Assembly (NCBI RefSeq): GCF_001013905.1
Contig: NZ_LN831790.1
Coordinates: 620,001 to 684,000 of the forward strand
Reading direction: 5' to 3'
DNA length: 64,000 bases
Source of the DNA: Streptomyces leeuwenhoekii
GTDB lineage: Bacteria > Actinomycetota > Actinomycetes > Streptomycetales > Streptomycetaceae
The notes under the pieces are model-generated. The model saw only the letters and a program-made list of their open reading frames with translations. It ran no database searches and had not been told where the DNA came from. The translations under genes were made by a program, and so were the position numbers. Shown one piece after another: positions 1 through 10,000 of the stretch (its first letter is position 1; every line of letters starts with the position of its first letter).

Positions 1-366
1 GGGCCCGGCCAGGTCGACGTCGAGGACGTGGCGCAGGTCGTCCAGGCTCAGGTCGAGGTAGGGCGTCGCCGTGCCCGTACCGGCGTTGTTCACCAGGACG
101 TCGATACGGCCGAGCCGCTCGCACAGCTCGTCGACGGTGTCCGCGGCCTCGGGCAGCCGGGCCAGGTCCACCTGGGTGGTCTCCGCCCGCCGCCCCAGGG
201 CGCGCACCTCCTCGGCGGTCCGCTCGGCGCCCTCCTCGTCGGTGTGCCAGGTGATGCCGATGTCCATCCCCGCCTCGGCCAGGCGGACGGCGGTGGCGCG
301 GCCGATCCCGGAGTCGGCACCGGTGACGACGGCCACCTTGGCGGGGGGCGGGGTGGGGGTGGACAT
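1..366 (-). CDS. Short-chain dehydrogenase/reductase, N-terminal part (runs off left edge)
   Basis: Only the first 122 residues lie in the window; the gene continues past the left edge. They form the start of a Rossmann-fold SDR oxidoreductase. The cofactor motif TGADSGIG is at residues 15-22 and NNAG at 93-96. The start ATG is preceded by a good GAGGAGG ribosome site. The catalytic Ser-Tyr-Lys part is outside the window, so the substrate cannot be guessed. It is divergent from the PHP-domain gene, with about 135 bp between the two starts. The family call is secure; the function is unknown. Confidence 0.9.
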   Translation of the reverse strand, partial: MSTPTPPPAKVAVVTGADSGIGRATAVRLAEAGMDIGITWHTDEEGAERTAEEVRALGRRAETTQVDLARLPEAADTVDELCERLGRIDVLVNNAGTGTATPYLDLSLDDLRHVLDVDLAGP

Positions 367-503
367 GCGTGACCTCCTCGTCGATGGGGCGCGATGACGG
401 GCGTCGCAGTACCCCGGCGCGGTACGGGCAAACCGAGGGGCCCGTCGTGCGGCCCGCCGGAGGCTGGGGAACCCTGGAGGGCGAGGCGGCACAGGAGGTG
501 GTG

Positions 504-1568
504 ATGGATCCCGTCGAGGCCCTGGACCGGATCGCCTTCCTGCTGGAGCGGTCCCTGGCGCCGTCGTACCGCGTCCGCGCCTTCCGCACCGCCGCCCGGG
601 TGCTGTCCGGCCTGCCCGAGGCGGAGGTCCGGCAGCGGGCGGCGGCCGGGTCGCTGGAGTCCCTGAAGGGGGTCGGCCCGAAGACGGCGCAGGTGGTGAG
701 CGAGGCGCTGGCCGGAGAGCTGCCGGGCTATCTGCGGAAGCTGGAGGACGAGGCAGCGTCCGCGCCCGCGCCCCGGGGCGGGGAGCGGCTGCGGGCCCTG
801 CTGCGCGGTGACTGCCATCTGCACTCCGACTGGTCCGACGGCGGCAACCCGATCGAGGAGATGGGCCGGGCCGCCGCTCGCCTCGGCCACGAGTGGGCGG
901 TGCTGACCGACCACTCGCCCCGGCTGACGGTGGCCCGCGGCCTGTCCGCCGAGCGGCTGCGCGAGCAGCTCGAGGTGGTGGCGGAGCTCAACGAGACCTG
1001 GGCGCCCTTCCGCCTGCTGACCGGCATCGAGTGCGACATCCTGGAGGACGGTTCCCTCGACCAGGACCCAAAGCTGCTGGAGCGGCTCGACGTGGTCGTG
1101 GTGTCGGTGCACTCCAAGCTGCGCATGGACGCCCGCGCGATGACCCGCCGCATGGTGGCCGCCGTACGCGATCCGCACTCCGACATCCTCGGACACTGCA
1201 CCGGGCGGCTGCTGAGCGGGCGGGGACGGCCGGAGTCGGAGTTCGACGCCGACGAGGTGTTCGCGGCGTGCGCCGAGACCGGCACGGCCCTGGAGATCAA
1301 CAGCCGGCCCGAGCGGCTCGACCCGCCGAAGCGGCTGCTGCGCCGGGCCGTGGCGGCGGGGGTGCTGTTCTCCCTCGACACCGACGCGCACGCGCCCGGC
1401 CAGCTCGACTGGCAGATCCTCGGCTGCGCCCGGGCGGAGGAGTGCGGGGTGCCGCCCGAGCGGGTGGTCACCACCTGGCCCCTTGACGATCTGCTGGCCT
1501 GGACGCGGGAGCGCCGTACGCCGTCCGGAGTGGGAGGCCGCGGGCGTGGTACCCGTGGCCGACCCTGA
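504..1568 (+). CDS. PHP-domain phosphoesterase with N-terminal helix-hairpin-helix (PolX-like)
   Basis: A 354-residue protein. An N-terminal PolX-type helical region carries a helix-hairpin-helix motif (GVGPKTA, about residue 56-62) and is followed by a PHP metallophosphoesterase domain. Visible metal-ligand motifs are CHLHSDWSDG (from residue 104), LTDHS, GIECDI, VVSVHSK, GHCTGR and DTDAHA. The polymerase palm domain of true family X polymerases is absent, so this is the HhH-plus-PHP stand-alone type, likely a DNA-end or nucleotide phosphatase/nuclease. ATG 504 is chosen because AGGAGG at 493-498 fits it; GTG 501 is too close. It is followed after 45 bp by a HAD phosphatase gene on the same strand. 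Confidence 0.88.
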   Translation: MDPVEALDRIAFLLERSLAPSYRVRAFRTAARVLSGLPEAEVRQRAAAGSLESLKGVGPKTAQVVSEALAGELPGYLRKLEDEAASAPAPRGGERLRALLRGDCHLHSDWSDGGNPIEEMGRAAARLGHEWAVLTDHSPRLTVARGLSAERLREQLEVVAELNETWAPFRLLTGIECDILEDGSLDQDPKLLERLDVVVVSVHSKLRMDARAMTRRMVAAVRDPHSDILGHCTGRLLSGRGRPESEFDADEVFAACAETGTALEINSRPERLDPPKRLLRRAVAAGVLFSLDTDAHAPGQLDWQILGCARAEECGVPPERVVTTWPLDDLLAWTRERRTPSGVGGRGRGTRGRP

Positions 1569-1613
1569 CGGGACCGACCTGACAGGACACCAGCACGAGG
1601 AAAGGACCGGTGC

Positions 1614-2270
1614 ATGGAACGGGCGGCCGTGTTCGACGTCGACGGAACCCTCGTCGACACCAATCACCTGCATGTCGTCACATGGTGGGAGGCGTTCCGG
1701 CAGGCCGGCCACCGGGTGCCCATGCACGCCGTCCACCGGGCCGTGGGCCTGTCCTCCACGGATCTCATCGGCCACCTGCTCGGCGACGACCGCGACAAGG
1801 ACCAGGACGCCGGGCTGAGCGCCGCGCACAAGGCGCTGTACGGACAGTACTTCGACCGGCTGCCCGCGCTGCCGGAAGCCGGGGAGTTGCTGCGGCGCCT
1901 GGCCCACGACGGCTGGAAGGTGGTGCTGGCGACCTCGGCGGGCGGGGCCGAGCTCGGCGCGCTGCGCCGGGCCATCGACGCGGACGACGCGATCACCGCG
2001 ACCGCGAGCGCCGACGACGTCGAGGCGGGCAAACCCGCGGCGGAACCGGTGGAGCACGCCCTGGAGCTGGCCGGTGTCCCCGCCGAGCGTGCGGTGTTCG
2101 TCGGCGACACCGTCTGGGACATGCAGGCGGGCAGCCGGGCGGGGGTGCGCTGCGTGGGCGTCCTGTGCGGCGGCATTCCGCGCGCCGACCTGGAGGAGGC
2201 GGGCGCGGCCGCGGTCTACGCCGATCCGGCGCACCTGCTGGCCTCCCTGGCGGACAGCCCGCTGGCATGA
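1614..2270 (+). CDS. HAD-superfamily phosphatase
   Basis: A 218-residue haloacid-dehalogenase phosphatase of the phosphoglycolate/beta-phosphoglucomutase-like group. Motif I is DVDGT at residues 8-12, a GKP motif lies near 139, and the acidic motif IV GDTVWD is near 164. A helical cap follows motif I (residues about 18-85). The start is preceded by GGAAAGGA. It probably hydrolyses a small phosphorylated metabolite; the substrate cannot be told. It may be co-transcribed with the PHP gene upstream. Confidence 0.9.
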   Translation: MERAAVFDVDGTLVDTNHLHVVTWWEAFRQAGHRVPMHAVHRAVGLSSTDLIGHLLGDDRDKDQDAGLSAAHKALYGQYFDRLPALPEAGELLRRLAHDGWKVVLATSAGGAELGALRRAIDADDAITATASADDVEAGKPAAEPVEHALELAGVPAERAVFVGDTVWDMQAGSRAGVRCVGVLCGGIPRADLEEAGAAAVYADPAHLLASLADSPLA

Positions 2271-2301
2271 AACACCCGGTCGGGCGGATACCCGGCAGCC
2301 T

Positions 2302-3804
2302 ATGACGCGTGTGAGGGAGACGGTGGGACGCACGGCCCGGCGAGCCGGGACACGAGGCGCGGTACGGCACCGGGGGGACGCCGACGAGGCGGCGTCCGGC
2401 GTCGGGCCCGCGGACGTCCGGGGCCCGCAGACCCGAATGGCCGGTGCCGAGCGCCCCGGCGCCGAGCCCGGCGGCGGCGAGCCGGTCACCGGCGGGCGGA
2501 CCGCCGGCGCCGGGTCCCCGGGCCCGGACGACGGCGCGGACATCCCCGATGGCACGGACCGCCCGGACAGTACGGACAGGAAGGACGAGACGGACGGCAC
2601 GGACGGTGCGGACGGCGGGCCGGGGTGGGCGCGCGGGCTGTGGCAGACGGCCCGGGACGCGCGGCCGGTGGACACGGTACGGCGGGAGGCCGCCGCCGCG
2701 GGGCGGGCCGCCCGGGCCGCGTGGCGCGGACCGGGCCGGGAGCGCGATCTGGTCGTGCAGTCACTGAAGGCCGCCGGGGCGGGGCTGCTCGCCTGGTGCG
2801 TGGCGCAGGTCTGGATGGGCGACCCGATGGCGCTGATGGCCCCCTGGGTGGCGGTGGTGCTGGTGCAGGCCACCGTGTACAGCTCGGTCAGGCAGGCGAC
2901 GCAGCTCTTCACGGCGATGTGCGCCGGGACGCTGGTGGCGTCCGGGGCCCAGGCGGTCACCGACGACACCACGGGCGCGCTCGCGCTGTGCCTGCCGCTG
3001 CTCATGCTGGTCGCCAACTGGCACCGATTCGGCCAGCAGGGCGTCTACGCCGCGACCACCGCAGTGTTCACCCTCGCGTCCGGCGCCGTTTCCGCCTCCG
3101 CGGTCGGGCACCGGGTCGGGCAGGCGGCGCTCGGAGCGGTCATCGGCGTCGCCGTCAACGCGCTGGTACTGCCCCCCATCCATCTGCGCGACGTGCGGGA
3201 GAACCTCGCGGCGCTCGCCCGCGAGACGGGCGACGTGCTGCACGCGGTCGCCGCCGATCTGCGGGACTGTTCGTGGGACGCGCAGACCGCCGCCGACTGG
3301 TCGAGCGCCGCCGCGCGGTTGCAGCACCGCCTGGACGCGCTGCGCTCGGCGCGCGGCTGGAGCCAGGAGAGCCTGCGGCTGACGTACGGCCCGCTGCGCG
3401 CCCTGCACCGCGCTCCCGCGGCGGTCCCGCCCGAACAGGAGGACCAGCGGTGGAGCCGGGTCACCGGGCACATGACCGCGCTGATCCGGGCGCTGGCGGT
3501 GGCGGCGGACGAGAACCGGACACCGGCTCCGCCCGAGGGGCCGGTGCTGGAGATGTACGCGCGGCTGCTGGAGCTGATCGGGGACGCCTGCCACGCGGAG
3601 GCCGGCCGTCTGCTGGGCGAGGGGCCGGACACCTCCGCCGAGGGCCCGGCGGAAGCGGCGCTGGAGGAGCTGCACCTGCGGCTGCAGGACGGGCTGCGGG
3701 AGCACGCCGGGCAGGAGGCGGCGCGGGCGGCGGTGCTGGGCACCCTGCTGCTCCAGGCGGAGAACCTGTGGGCCGAGACCGTGTCGCAGACCGGAAACGA
3801 GTGA
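2302..3804 (+). CDS. FUSC-type membrane protein (aromatic-acid exporter-like)
   Basis: About 500 residues. The first 150 are low-complexity and rich in Gly, Pro, Asp and Arg, including a run of D-G-T/D-R-P repeats near residues 75-105. A hydrophobic block at about residues 155-297 resembles one FUSC half-module of 4-6 membrane helices, and a helical cytoplasmic tail follows. FUSC proteins (AaeB, ALMT-like) move organic anions or aromatic acids. The start is uncertain: ATG 2302 has no clear ribosome site, and a later start after the disordered stretch is possible. A second FUSC-like gene lies at 13308-14600. Its terminator and possible sRNA follow. Confidence 0.75.
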   Translation: MTRVRETVGRTARRAGTRGAVRHRGDADEAASGVGPADVRGPQTRMAGAERPGAEPGGGEPVTGGRTAGAGSPGPDDGADIPDGTDRPDSTDRKDETDGTDGADGGPGWARGLWQTARDARPVDTVRREAAAAGRAARAAWRGPGRERDLVVQSLKAAGAGLLAWCVAQVWMGDPMALMAPWVAVVLVQATVYSSVRQATQLFTAMCAGTLVASGAQAVTDDTTGALALCLPLLMLVANWHRFGQQGVYAATTAVFTLASGAVSASAVGHRVGQAALGAVIGVAVNALVLPPIHLRDVRENLAALARETGDVLHAVAADLRDCSWDAQTAADWSSAAARLQHRLDALRSARGWSQESLRLTYGPLRALHRAPAAVPPEQEDQRWSRVTGHMTALIRALAVAADENRTPAPPEGPVLEMYARLLELIGDACHAEAGRLLGEGPDTSAEGPAEAALEELHLRLQDGLREHAGQEAARAAVLGTLLLQAENLWAETVSQTGNE

Positions 3805-3888
3805 TGCGGATCACCCCGTAACGGGACAGATCACGGAACATGCGGACTCCGCTCCCCGTTGAACAGGGCGTGGGTACGGATGGGACAG

Positions 3889-4032
3889 TGTCCCCGGGCC
3901 TCACCCCTCGCCCACAGGGACGATCGTTCGGCTGAAGCCCTGTGGAGCCTTACGCCGAGAGGCGACCGCCATCCGTGTCCCACCCAGGACAGCCCCGACC
4001 GTGATCCCCCCGTCCGGTCGGGGCTCTTCTCT
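3889..4032 (+). ncRNA. Candidate small RNA or structured 3' region with C-rich loops
   Basis: This non-coding stretch has three successive hairpins. CCACAGGG (3912-3919) pairs perfectly with CCCTGTGG (3938-3945). GTCC/GGAC (3977-3980/3987-3990) closes a CACCCA loop. A perfect 11-bp stem (3991-4001 with 4015-4025) has a loop containing six consecutive C, followed by a T-rich tail. Adjacent C-loop hairpins recall the actinobacterial 6C RNA class, but the second loop has only four C, so I do not assign it. It could also be the 3' UTR of the upstream gene. The outer limits are estimates. Confidence 0.4.
3991..4032 (+). terminator. Intrinsic terminator
   Basis: A perfect 11-bp stem, AGCCCCGACCG against CGGTCGGGGCT, encloses a 13-nt loop with six C and is followed by CTTCTCTTGT. 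It ends either the FUSC transcript or the candidate small RNA and isolates the epimerase gene starting at 4171. Confidence 0.75.
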
Positions 4033-4170
4033 TGTCCGCAGCACCGGGCGCACCGCCGCACCTCGTCCGCCCGCCGCCCGCGCCGGCCTCCCGGGGGCGC
4101 CCCGCGTGTAGCCGGGGCGCCGGGGGTACCCGGTGACCTCCGCCGCACCGACGGCCGAGAGGAGCGGGCA

Positions 4171-5199
4171 GTGAGCAGCGGAACGGGCAGCAGGATCGTG
4201 GTCACGGGCGCCACCGGCAACGTGGGCACCAGTGTCGTGCGTCTGCTCTCGGAGGACCCTGAGGTGGGATCCGTGCTGGGCCTGGCCCGGCGGCTCCCGG
4301 ACTGGTCGCCTCCGAAGACGGACTGGGCCGCCGTCGACGTGGCCTCCGAACACGCCGATCTGGTCGGGCACTTCTCGGGTGCCGACGCCGTGGTGCATCT
4401 GGCCTGGGCGTTCCAGCCCACCCACGATCCCGCGACGACCTGGCGGACCAACGTCCTCGGTTCCATCCGGGTGTTCGAGGCGGCGGCCACCGCGGGGGTG
4501 CCGGCCCTGGTGCACGCCTCGTCGGTCGGCGCGTACTCGCCGGGGCCGAAGGACCACCCGGTCGACGAGTCGTGGCCGACGCACGGCTGGCCGGACGCCG
4601 CCTACTGCCGGGAGAAGGCCTATCTGGAACGCGCCCTGGACAGCTTCGAGCGCGACCACCCCGGCATCCGGGTGGTGCGGATGCGGCCCGCGTTCCTCTT
4701 CAAGCGGGAGTCGGCGAGCGAGCAGCGCCGGATCTTCGGCGGGCGCTTCCTGCCGGGGCCGCTGGCCCGTCCCGAGCTGCTGCCCTTCCTGCCGGACGTG
4801 CCGGGGCTGCGGGTGCAGGCCCTGCACACCGACGACGCGGCGCACGCCTACCGGCTGGCCACCCGGGCCGATGTCCGGGGCCCGTTCAACCTGGCGGCCG
4901 ATCCGCCGGTCGACGCGGAGCTGCTGGGCGAGATGCTCGGCAGCCGCCGGGTGCGGCTGCCCCGCTCCGCCGCGCGGTCGGCGATCGCCGCCGCGTGGGG
5001 CCTGCGTCTGCTGCCGGCCTCGCCGCATCTGTTCGACGCGGTGCTGAGGCTGCCCCTGATGGACTGGTCGCGTGCGCGTACGGAGCTCGGCTGGCGGCCG
5101 GAGCGTACGGCGACGGAGGTGCTGCGGGAGTTCTTCCAGGGCTTGCAGGAGGGCGCGGGGGCGCAGACCGTGCCGATGCGGGGCCGCAAGGTCGGCTGA
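4171..5199 (+). CDS. NAD-dependent epimerase/dehydratase (extended SDR)
   Basis: A 342-residue extended SDR. The dinucleotide motif GATGNVG is at residues 13-19 and the catalytic Y-x-x-x-K (YCREK) at 145-149. A C-terminal substrate domain is present. Family members act on nucleotide sugars or small alcohols/ketones; nothing nearby fixes the substrate. The GTG start is chosen because GAGAGGAG lies just upstream (4157-4164) and the Rossmann beta strand begins within ten residues. It stands alone between a terminator and a minus-strand gene. Confidence 0.85.
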   Translation: MSSGTGSRIVVTGATGNVGTSVVRLLSEDPEVGSVLGLARRLPDWSPPKTDWAAVDVASEHADLVGHFSGADAVVHLAWAFQPTHDPATTWRTNVLGSIRVFEAAATAGVPALVHASSVGAYSPGPKDHPVDESWPTHGWPDAAYCREKAYLERALDSFERDHPGIRVVRMRPAFLFKRESASEQRRIFGGRFLPGPLARPELLPFLPDVPGLRVQALHTDDAAHAYRLATRADVRGPFNLAADPPVDAELLGEMLGSRRVRLPRSAARSAIAAAWGLRLLPASPHLFDAVLRLPLMDWSRARTELGWRPERTATEVLREFFQGLQEGAGAQTVPMRGRKVG

Positions 5200-5256
5200 C
5201 CGCCGCCGCGCCGGAGCCGGCCGGGGCGCGCGGGACGGCGTCCCGCGCGCCCGCGC

Positions 5257-5541
5257 TCAGCCCGAGGACTCGTCGGGCACGGGCTGGTCGGGGTTGACGG
5301 CACCCGAGTGGGGTGCCCCCTGGCGGCCCGTCCCCGCTTCGTCGGTGTCGGGCACGTCGGAGGCGCCGGCGGGTTCCGCGGCGTCGGCACCCTCGTCGTC
5401 CGCACCGGTGTCCTGCCGGCGGGCCGCGGGGCCGGGGGCGACCTCCCAGGGATCCTCACCGGCGTCGGCCTGCTGGTCCGGCATGTCCCGCGGGATGGGG
5501 GCCCCGTTCTCACCCGGGCCCTCGAGGCGGTGGTCGGTCAC
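5257..5541 (-). CDS. Small acidic hypothetical protein
   Basis: 94 residues starting at GTG 5541 behind an AAGGGAG ribosome site. It is rich in Asp, Glu, Gly, Pro and Ala with no hydrophobic core, Cys or membrane segment, so it is probably disordered. I do not recognise the family. It lies downstream of, and on the same strand as, the ROK regulator, 83 bp away. The ribosome site and composition support it as real, but only moderately. Confidence 0.5.
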   Translation of the reverse strand: MTDHRLEGPGENGAPIPRDMPDQQADAGEDPWEVAPGPAARRQDTGADDEGADAAEPAGASDVPDTDEAGTGRQGAPHSGAVNPDQPVPDESSG

Positions 5542-5624
5542 GGTGCGCTCCCTTGCTGTCGAGTCGGTCGTCGGGGCGCGCCCGAGTACCTCCCCGCCCG
5601 GCCGGCGAAACGTCCGCGGCCCGG

Positions 5625-6914
5625 TCAGCGCGGGGCGCGTTCCCTGAGCGACCTGCGCCAGGCGGGCAGCGGGTACTCCGGGGCGGGTTCGGGACGCCGC
5701 CCGCCGCGGGCGAAGAAGTCGGCGAGCGGCAGGATCGCCGCGCCCACGGTCACCGCGTCGGGCCCGAGCCGCCCGAGCTCGACGGTCACCTTCTCGGCCG
5801 GGTGGCGCAGCGCGTAGGACATCGCGTGGCGGCGCACGGCGGGCAGGAAGCGCGTGCCGAGCTGGAGACCGGCCCAGCCGCCGATGAGGATGCGCTCGGG
5901 CTGGAAGAGGTTGATCAGATCGGACAGGCCGGCGCCCAGGTACTCGGCGGTCTCCTCGAGGACGGCGAGCGCGACCGGGTCGGGCCGGCCGTCGTCGGAG
6001 GGATAGGCGGCGGCGAGCATCGCCGTCAGCGCCGTCTCCTCGTCGGTGCCCTCGGGCGGGGTGCCGCCGGCCTCGCGCCAGCGGGCCAGCAGCGACTCGG
6101 CCCCGGCGTACGCCTCCAGGCAGCCGAGCGCGCCGCAGCGGCAGCGGCGCCCCCTGACCCGTACGGTCAGATGGCCCCATTCGACCGCCCGCCCGTGCTC
6201 CACCTCGGGGGTGACCAGGCAGGCGCCGACGCCGGAGCCGAAGAGGACGACGACCGCGTTGCGGGCGCCGCGTCCGGCACCGAACCACATCTCGGCCTGG
6301 CCGAGGGTCTTGGCGCCGTTGTCGATGAGGTAGGGCACGGTGTCGGGCAGGCCGGAGCCGGCGCGGAGCAGGGCTTCGAGGGGGACCGCGTCCCAGCCGA
6401 TGGTCTGCCCGTGCACGACGGCGCCCCGGTCCGCGGTGTGCTCGACGATGCCGGGGACGCCGATCCCGGCGCCGAGCAGCCGCTCCGGGGCGAGGCCCGC
6501 CGTGTCCAGCACCTCGGCGATGCCGTCGCGGATGTGCCCGGCGATGACCTCGACCTCGTAGCGCTGCTGGGCGAGCGGGCGCTCGGCGCGGGCGAGTTCG
6601 GTCAGGGTCAGGTCGAACAGCTCGATCCGCACCCGGGTCTCGCCGACGTCCACGCCGATCATGTGGCCGCTGCCGGGTGCCACCCGCAGCAGTGTGCGGG
6701 GACGGCCGCCGTCGGAGTCGACGCTGCCGGCCTCCTCCACCAGTCCGTCGGCGACCAGGTCGGCGACGACATTGCTGACGGAGCCCGAGCTGAGCCCGGT
6801 CGCCGGGCCCAGCTCGAACCGGCTGAGGGGTCCGTCGAAGTAGAGCCGCTGCAGGACGGCCGTACGGTTGGCCCTCCTCAGGTCGCGTACCGTGCGCCCG
6901 TTCCGCCCCGCCAT
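5625..6914 (-). CDS. ROK-family transcriptional regulator
   Basis: 429 residues: an N-terminal winged helix-turn-helix (about residues 15-75; ...LSRFELGPATGLSSGSVSNVV...) and a C-terminal ROK sugar-kinase-like domain. The zinc-binding signature CRCGALGC is near residues 257-264. The phosphate-binding motif usually read as D-x-G-G-T is DVGETR, and the usual N-D-A-N catalytic region is DNGAKT, so kinase activity is unlikely. This fits a sugar-responsive repressor. GGAGGGAG precedes the ATG. A likely operator lies 74-94 bp upstream, suggesting autoregulation. Confidence 0.92.
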   Translation of the reverse strand: MAGRNGRTVRDLRRANRTAVLQRLYFDGPLSRFELGPATGLSSGSVSNVVADLVADGLVEEAGSVDSDGGRPRTLLRVAPGSGHMIGVDVGETRVRIELFDLTLTELARAERPLAQQRYEVEVIAGHIRDGIAEVLDTAGLAPERLLGAGIGVPGIVEHTADRGAVVHGQTIGWDAVPLEALLRAGSGLPDTVPYLIDNGAKTLGQAEMWFGAGRGARNAVVVLFGSGVGACLVTPEVEHGRAVEWGHLTVRVRGRRCRCGALGCLEAYAGAESLLARWREAGGTPPEGTDEETALTAMLAAAYPSDDGRPDPVALAVLEETAEYLGAGLSDLINLFQPERILIGGWAGLQLGTRFLPAVRRHAMSYALRHPAEKVTVELGRLGPDAVTVGAAILPLADFFARGGRRPEPAPEYPLPAWRRSLRERAPR

Positions 6915-6987
6915 GTGGCTCCCTCCGCCCGTGCCCGGCCTGCAAGATACCTCCGGCCGGGCACCGGACGCGACTTTGAACCATTAC

Positions 6988-7008
6988 TTAATTCATGCTG
7001 TGAACTAA
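6988..7008. promoter_or_regulatory. Likely ROK-regulator operator
   Basis: An inverted repeat TTAATTCA-N5-TGAACTAA (one mismatch in eight) in an AT-rich island between the ROK gene and the end of the P450 gene. The spacing and TTAGTTCA-like arms are typical of sites bound by ROK/XylR-type regulators. It sits 74-94 bp upstream of the ROK start codon. Confidence 0.6.
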
Positions 7009-7067
7009 ACCGGCCGCTCAGAGACTCCTCCCCGGGCGGCCGGGAGGCGTCCGGCGGCCCGCCCCGC

Positions 7068-10000
7068 TCACCCGGCGGCGTACACGTCCTCCACGTACCG
7101 CCCGGCCGCGACCAGCCCGTCGAGCCACTCCCCCGCGGCCGTGTCGTCGGCGCCGGGCGTGTACTTGCGGTGCAGCGTACGGAACGCCTCCCGCACCCCG
7201 GGTGCCATGCGGGCGCCGTCGCCGCAGACGTGGACGCGGGCACCGGCCTCCAGCAGCGCCCACACCTCTTCGGCCTCGGCGGCGATGCGGTGCTGCACGA
7301 AGGAGACGCCGCGCTCGGGCGCGGCGCTGAAGGCGGGCCGGAGGCCGACGGCTCCGGCGGCCTCGGCGGCGCGCAGCTCCTCGGCGTGCAGGAAGTCGGC
7401 GTCGGGAGCGTCGCAGCCGAAGAACAGGAGGCCCGGGGCGGGCGAAGCACCCGCGGCGAGGGCGGCGACGCGATCGGCGATCACCCCGCGGAACGGGGCC
7501 AGGCCCGTGCCCGCGGCGACCATGACGACCGGCGTGCGGGTGTCGGCGGCGTCGATGCGGAACGCCTCCCGGCACGGCTGGACGCGGGCGAGGAGCGTGT
7601 CGCCGGGCCGGACGGCGGCCAGGTGGCCGGATCCGGTGCCGCGGTAGAGCCCCTTGCCGGAACGGGCCGGGGCCTGGAGCACGGAGACCATCAGATCCGC
7701 GTGACCGGGGCTGACGGCGGGCGAGGAGGAGATGGAGTAATGGCGGGGGCGCAGCGGGGTGAACAGTTCCAGGAGCGCCGGCCAGTCCAGGGCGCCGCGC
7801 AGAGCGGGGTGGTCCTCGACCAGCTCGACGAGGGTGCGCGGGTCGTCGGTGAGAGCGGCCAGGGCCGCGCGCTCGGGCGGGCAGGGGTTGGCGGCGGCGA
7901 GGGCGGCGAGCCGGTCGGGGGCGGGGCGTTCCTGAAGCTCCACGTGGTGGGTGAACAGCTCGCGCACCGTCAGCGGGCGGTCCACCGCGAGGCCGTCGCG
8001 GCGGGGCCGGGTGGGGCGGATGTCCAGCACGGTGCCGAGGTCGACGCCGAACGCGGCGGCGGCGCGTTCGACGAGGGCGGGATCGTTGGCGGGCAGCACG
8101 GTCAGGTGGTCGGCCGTGCGGTAGGTGACGCCGTCGGGCAGGGCCACTCGGACGAACCGCTTTCGGCGCGGGTGTCCGGGGGCGGTCAGGTCGCGGGTCT
8201 CGGTGACGGTCATGGGCACCAGGCCGTGCCGCTCGGCGAGGGCGTCGAGGGGGCCGCCGGTCAGGGTGCGCACCTCGTAGGCCGCCGCGGGCCCGGCGGC
8301 CGGGGCGGTCGCCTCCGGGTCGCCGTACCGCTCCAGCAGGGCGGTGCGCAGCCGGGCGGCGAAGTCGCGCACGGCGCCGGTGAGGTCGCCCGAGGCGTCG
8401 GCGCCGGCGCGGTCGAGGAGCCGGCCGGCGCCCAGCGCGGCGAGGCGGTCGTCGATGCGGGCCGGGACGTGCTGGTAGGTCGCGGCCCAGTTGCGGTCGC
8501 CGACACCGAGCACGGCGTACGTCACCCCGGACAGGTCCGCGGTGCCCTCCAGCCAGGCGGCGAACGCGGTGGCGTCGTCGGTGGGGCGGCCGTTGTAGGA
8601 CGCCGCCGTGATGATCACCGGGCGGTCGGCGGGCAGCCCCTGCGCGAAGGCGTCCAGGGGCGCGACCTCGGTCGCGCAGCCGAGCGCCGCGGCCTCGTCG
8701 GCGAGCTGGGCGGCGAACTCGCGGCAGGTGCCGTAGTTGCTGCCGTGCAGGAACAGCGCGCCGGTGCCGGGGCGGACGCGGGCGGGCAGCGCGGCGGACG
8801 CCGGGCCGGCCGCGACCCCGGCGCCCTCGGCGGCGGCCGCTCCGGGGAGCGCGGGGTGCGCGCGGTCGGCGGGGGTGCGCGGGGTGAGGGTGAGGGTGAA
8901 GCCCTCGGGCTTGAGGGTGAGGGTCTCCTTCACCGTCAGGCGGTACCCGGCGTGGTCGTGCAGCCGGTAGCGGTGGACCAGCATCGCCAGCAGCATGGTC
9001 GCCTCGTGGAGGGCGAACTGCCTGCCGATGCAGGCGCGTTCGCCGGTGCCGAACGGCTTGAAGGCATGCACCGGGCGGGCCGCCTCCGCCTCGGCGGTGA
9101 ACCGGGAGGGGTCGAACAGCTCGGGGTTGTCGCCCCAGACGGGCTGGCGGTGCAGCATCGGGGCGAGCACGGTGACGCCCTGTCCGGCCCGCAGCGGGAC
9201 GCGTCCGCCCAGCAGGGTGTCCTCGAGGGCGTGGCGGCTGAACGCGGCGGCGGTGGGCCACAGGCGCAGCGCCTCGTTGAGGACCTGGCGGGTGTAGGTG
9301 AGCCTGCCGACCTCGTCGTACGTCGGCTCGGGGTCGGCCTGGTCGCCCCACAGCTCGTCCACCTCGCGCTGGACGAGCTGGAGCACGGCCGGGTGCTTGG
9401 CGAGGTAGTACAGCGCGAAGGACATCGCGCCGGAGGTCGTCTCGTGACCGGCGATGAGGAAGGTGATGACCTGGTTGCGGATGTTGGCGGCGTCCAGCGT
9501 GGTGCCGTCGGCGGGATGCTCGGCGGTGAGCATCAGCCCCAGCAGGTCCCGCGCCGCACGCTGGTCGGTGCCGGTGCGGGAGGCGATGACGTCGTCGACG
9601 ACGCGGGCGAGATGGGCGGCGTCCGCGCGGAAGGCCGCGTCGGCCGCCGTGTGGTCCTGGCCGGGGGTGCGGGCCAGGCGGGTCATGCTCCATTCCAGGC
9701 AGCGGACCATGGAGGCGACGAAGGGGTGGGGTTCGTCGCGGGCGAAGGAGCCGAAGTCGTAGCCGAACCCGGCCAGCCCGATGGTGTCCAGGGTCATGCG
9801 GGTCATGTCGTCGGGGACGTTCACCGGCTGCCCGGCGCGGGCGGCGCGGTCCCAGTGGTCGACGAGCCGCCGGGCCACGGTCAGCATCACGGGGTGATAG
9901 GTCCGCATCGAGCCGAGTGCGAAGGCGGGCATGAGGATGTCGTGCGCCTTGGCCCAGTTCGGTTCGTCGTTGTACGCGGTGAACAGGCCGTCGGCGGCGA

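Noticed and set aside
90..3017. Long minus-strand frame opposite the PHP, HAD and FUSC genes
   Set aside because: Low-complexity composition and overlap with three real genes; only its last part coincides with sequence near the SDR gene, in another frame.
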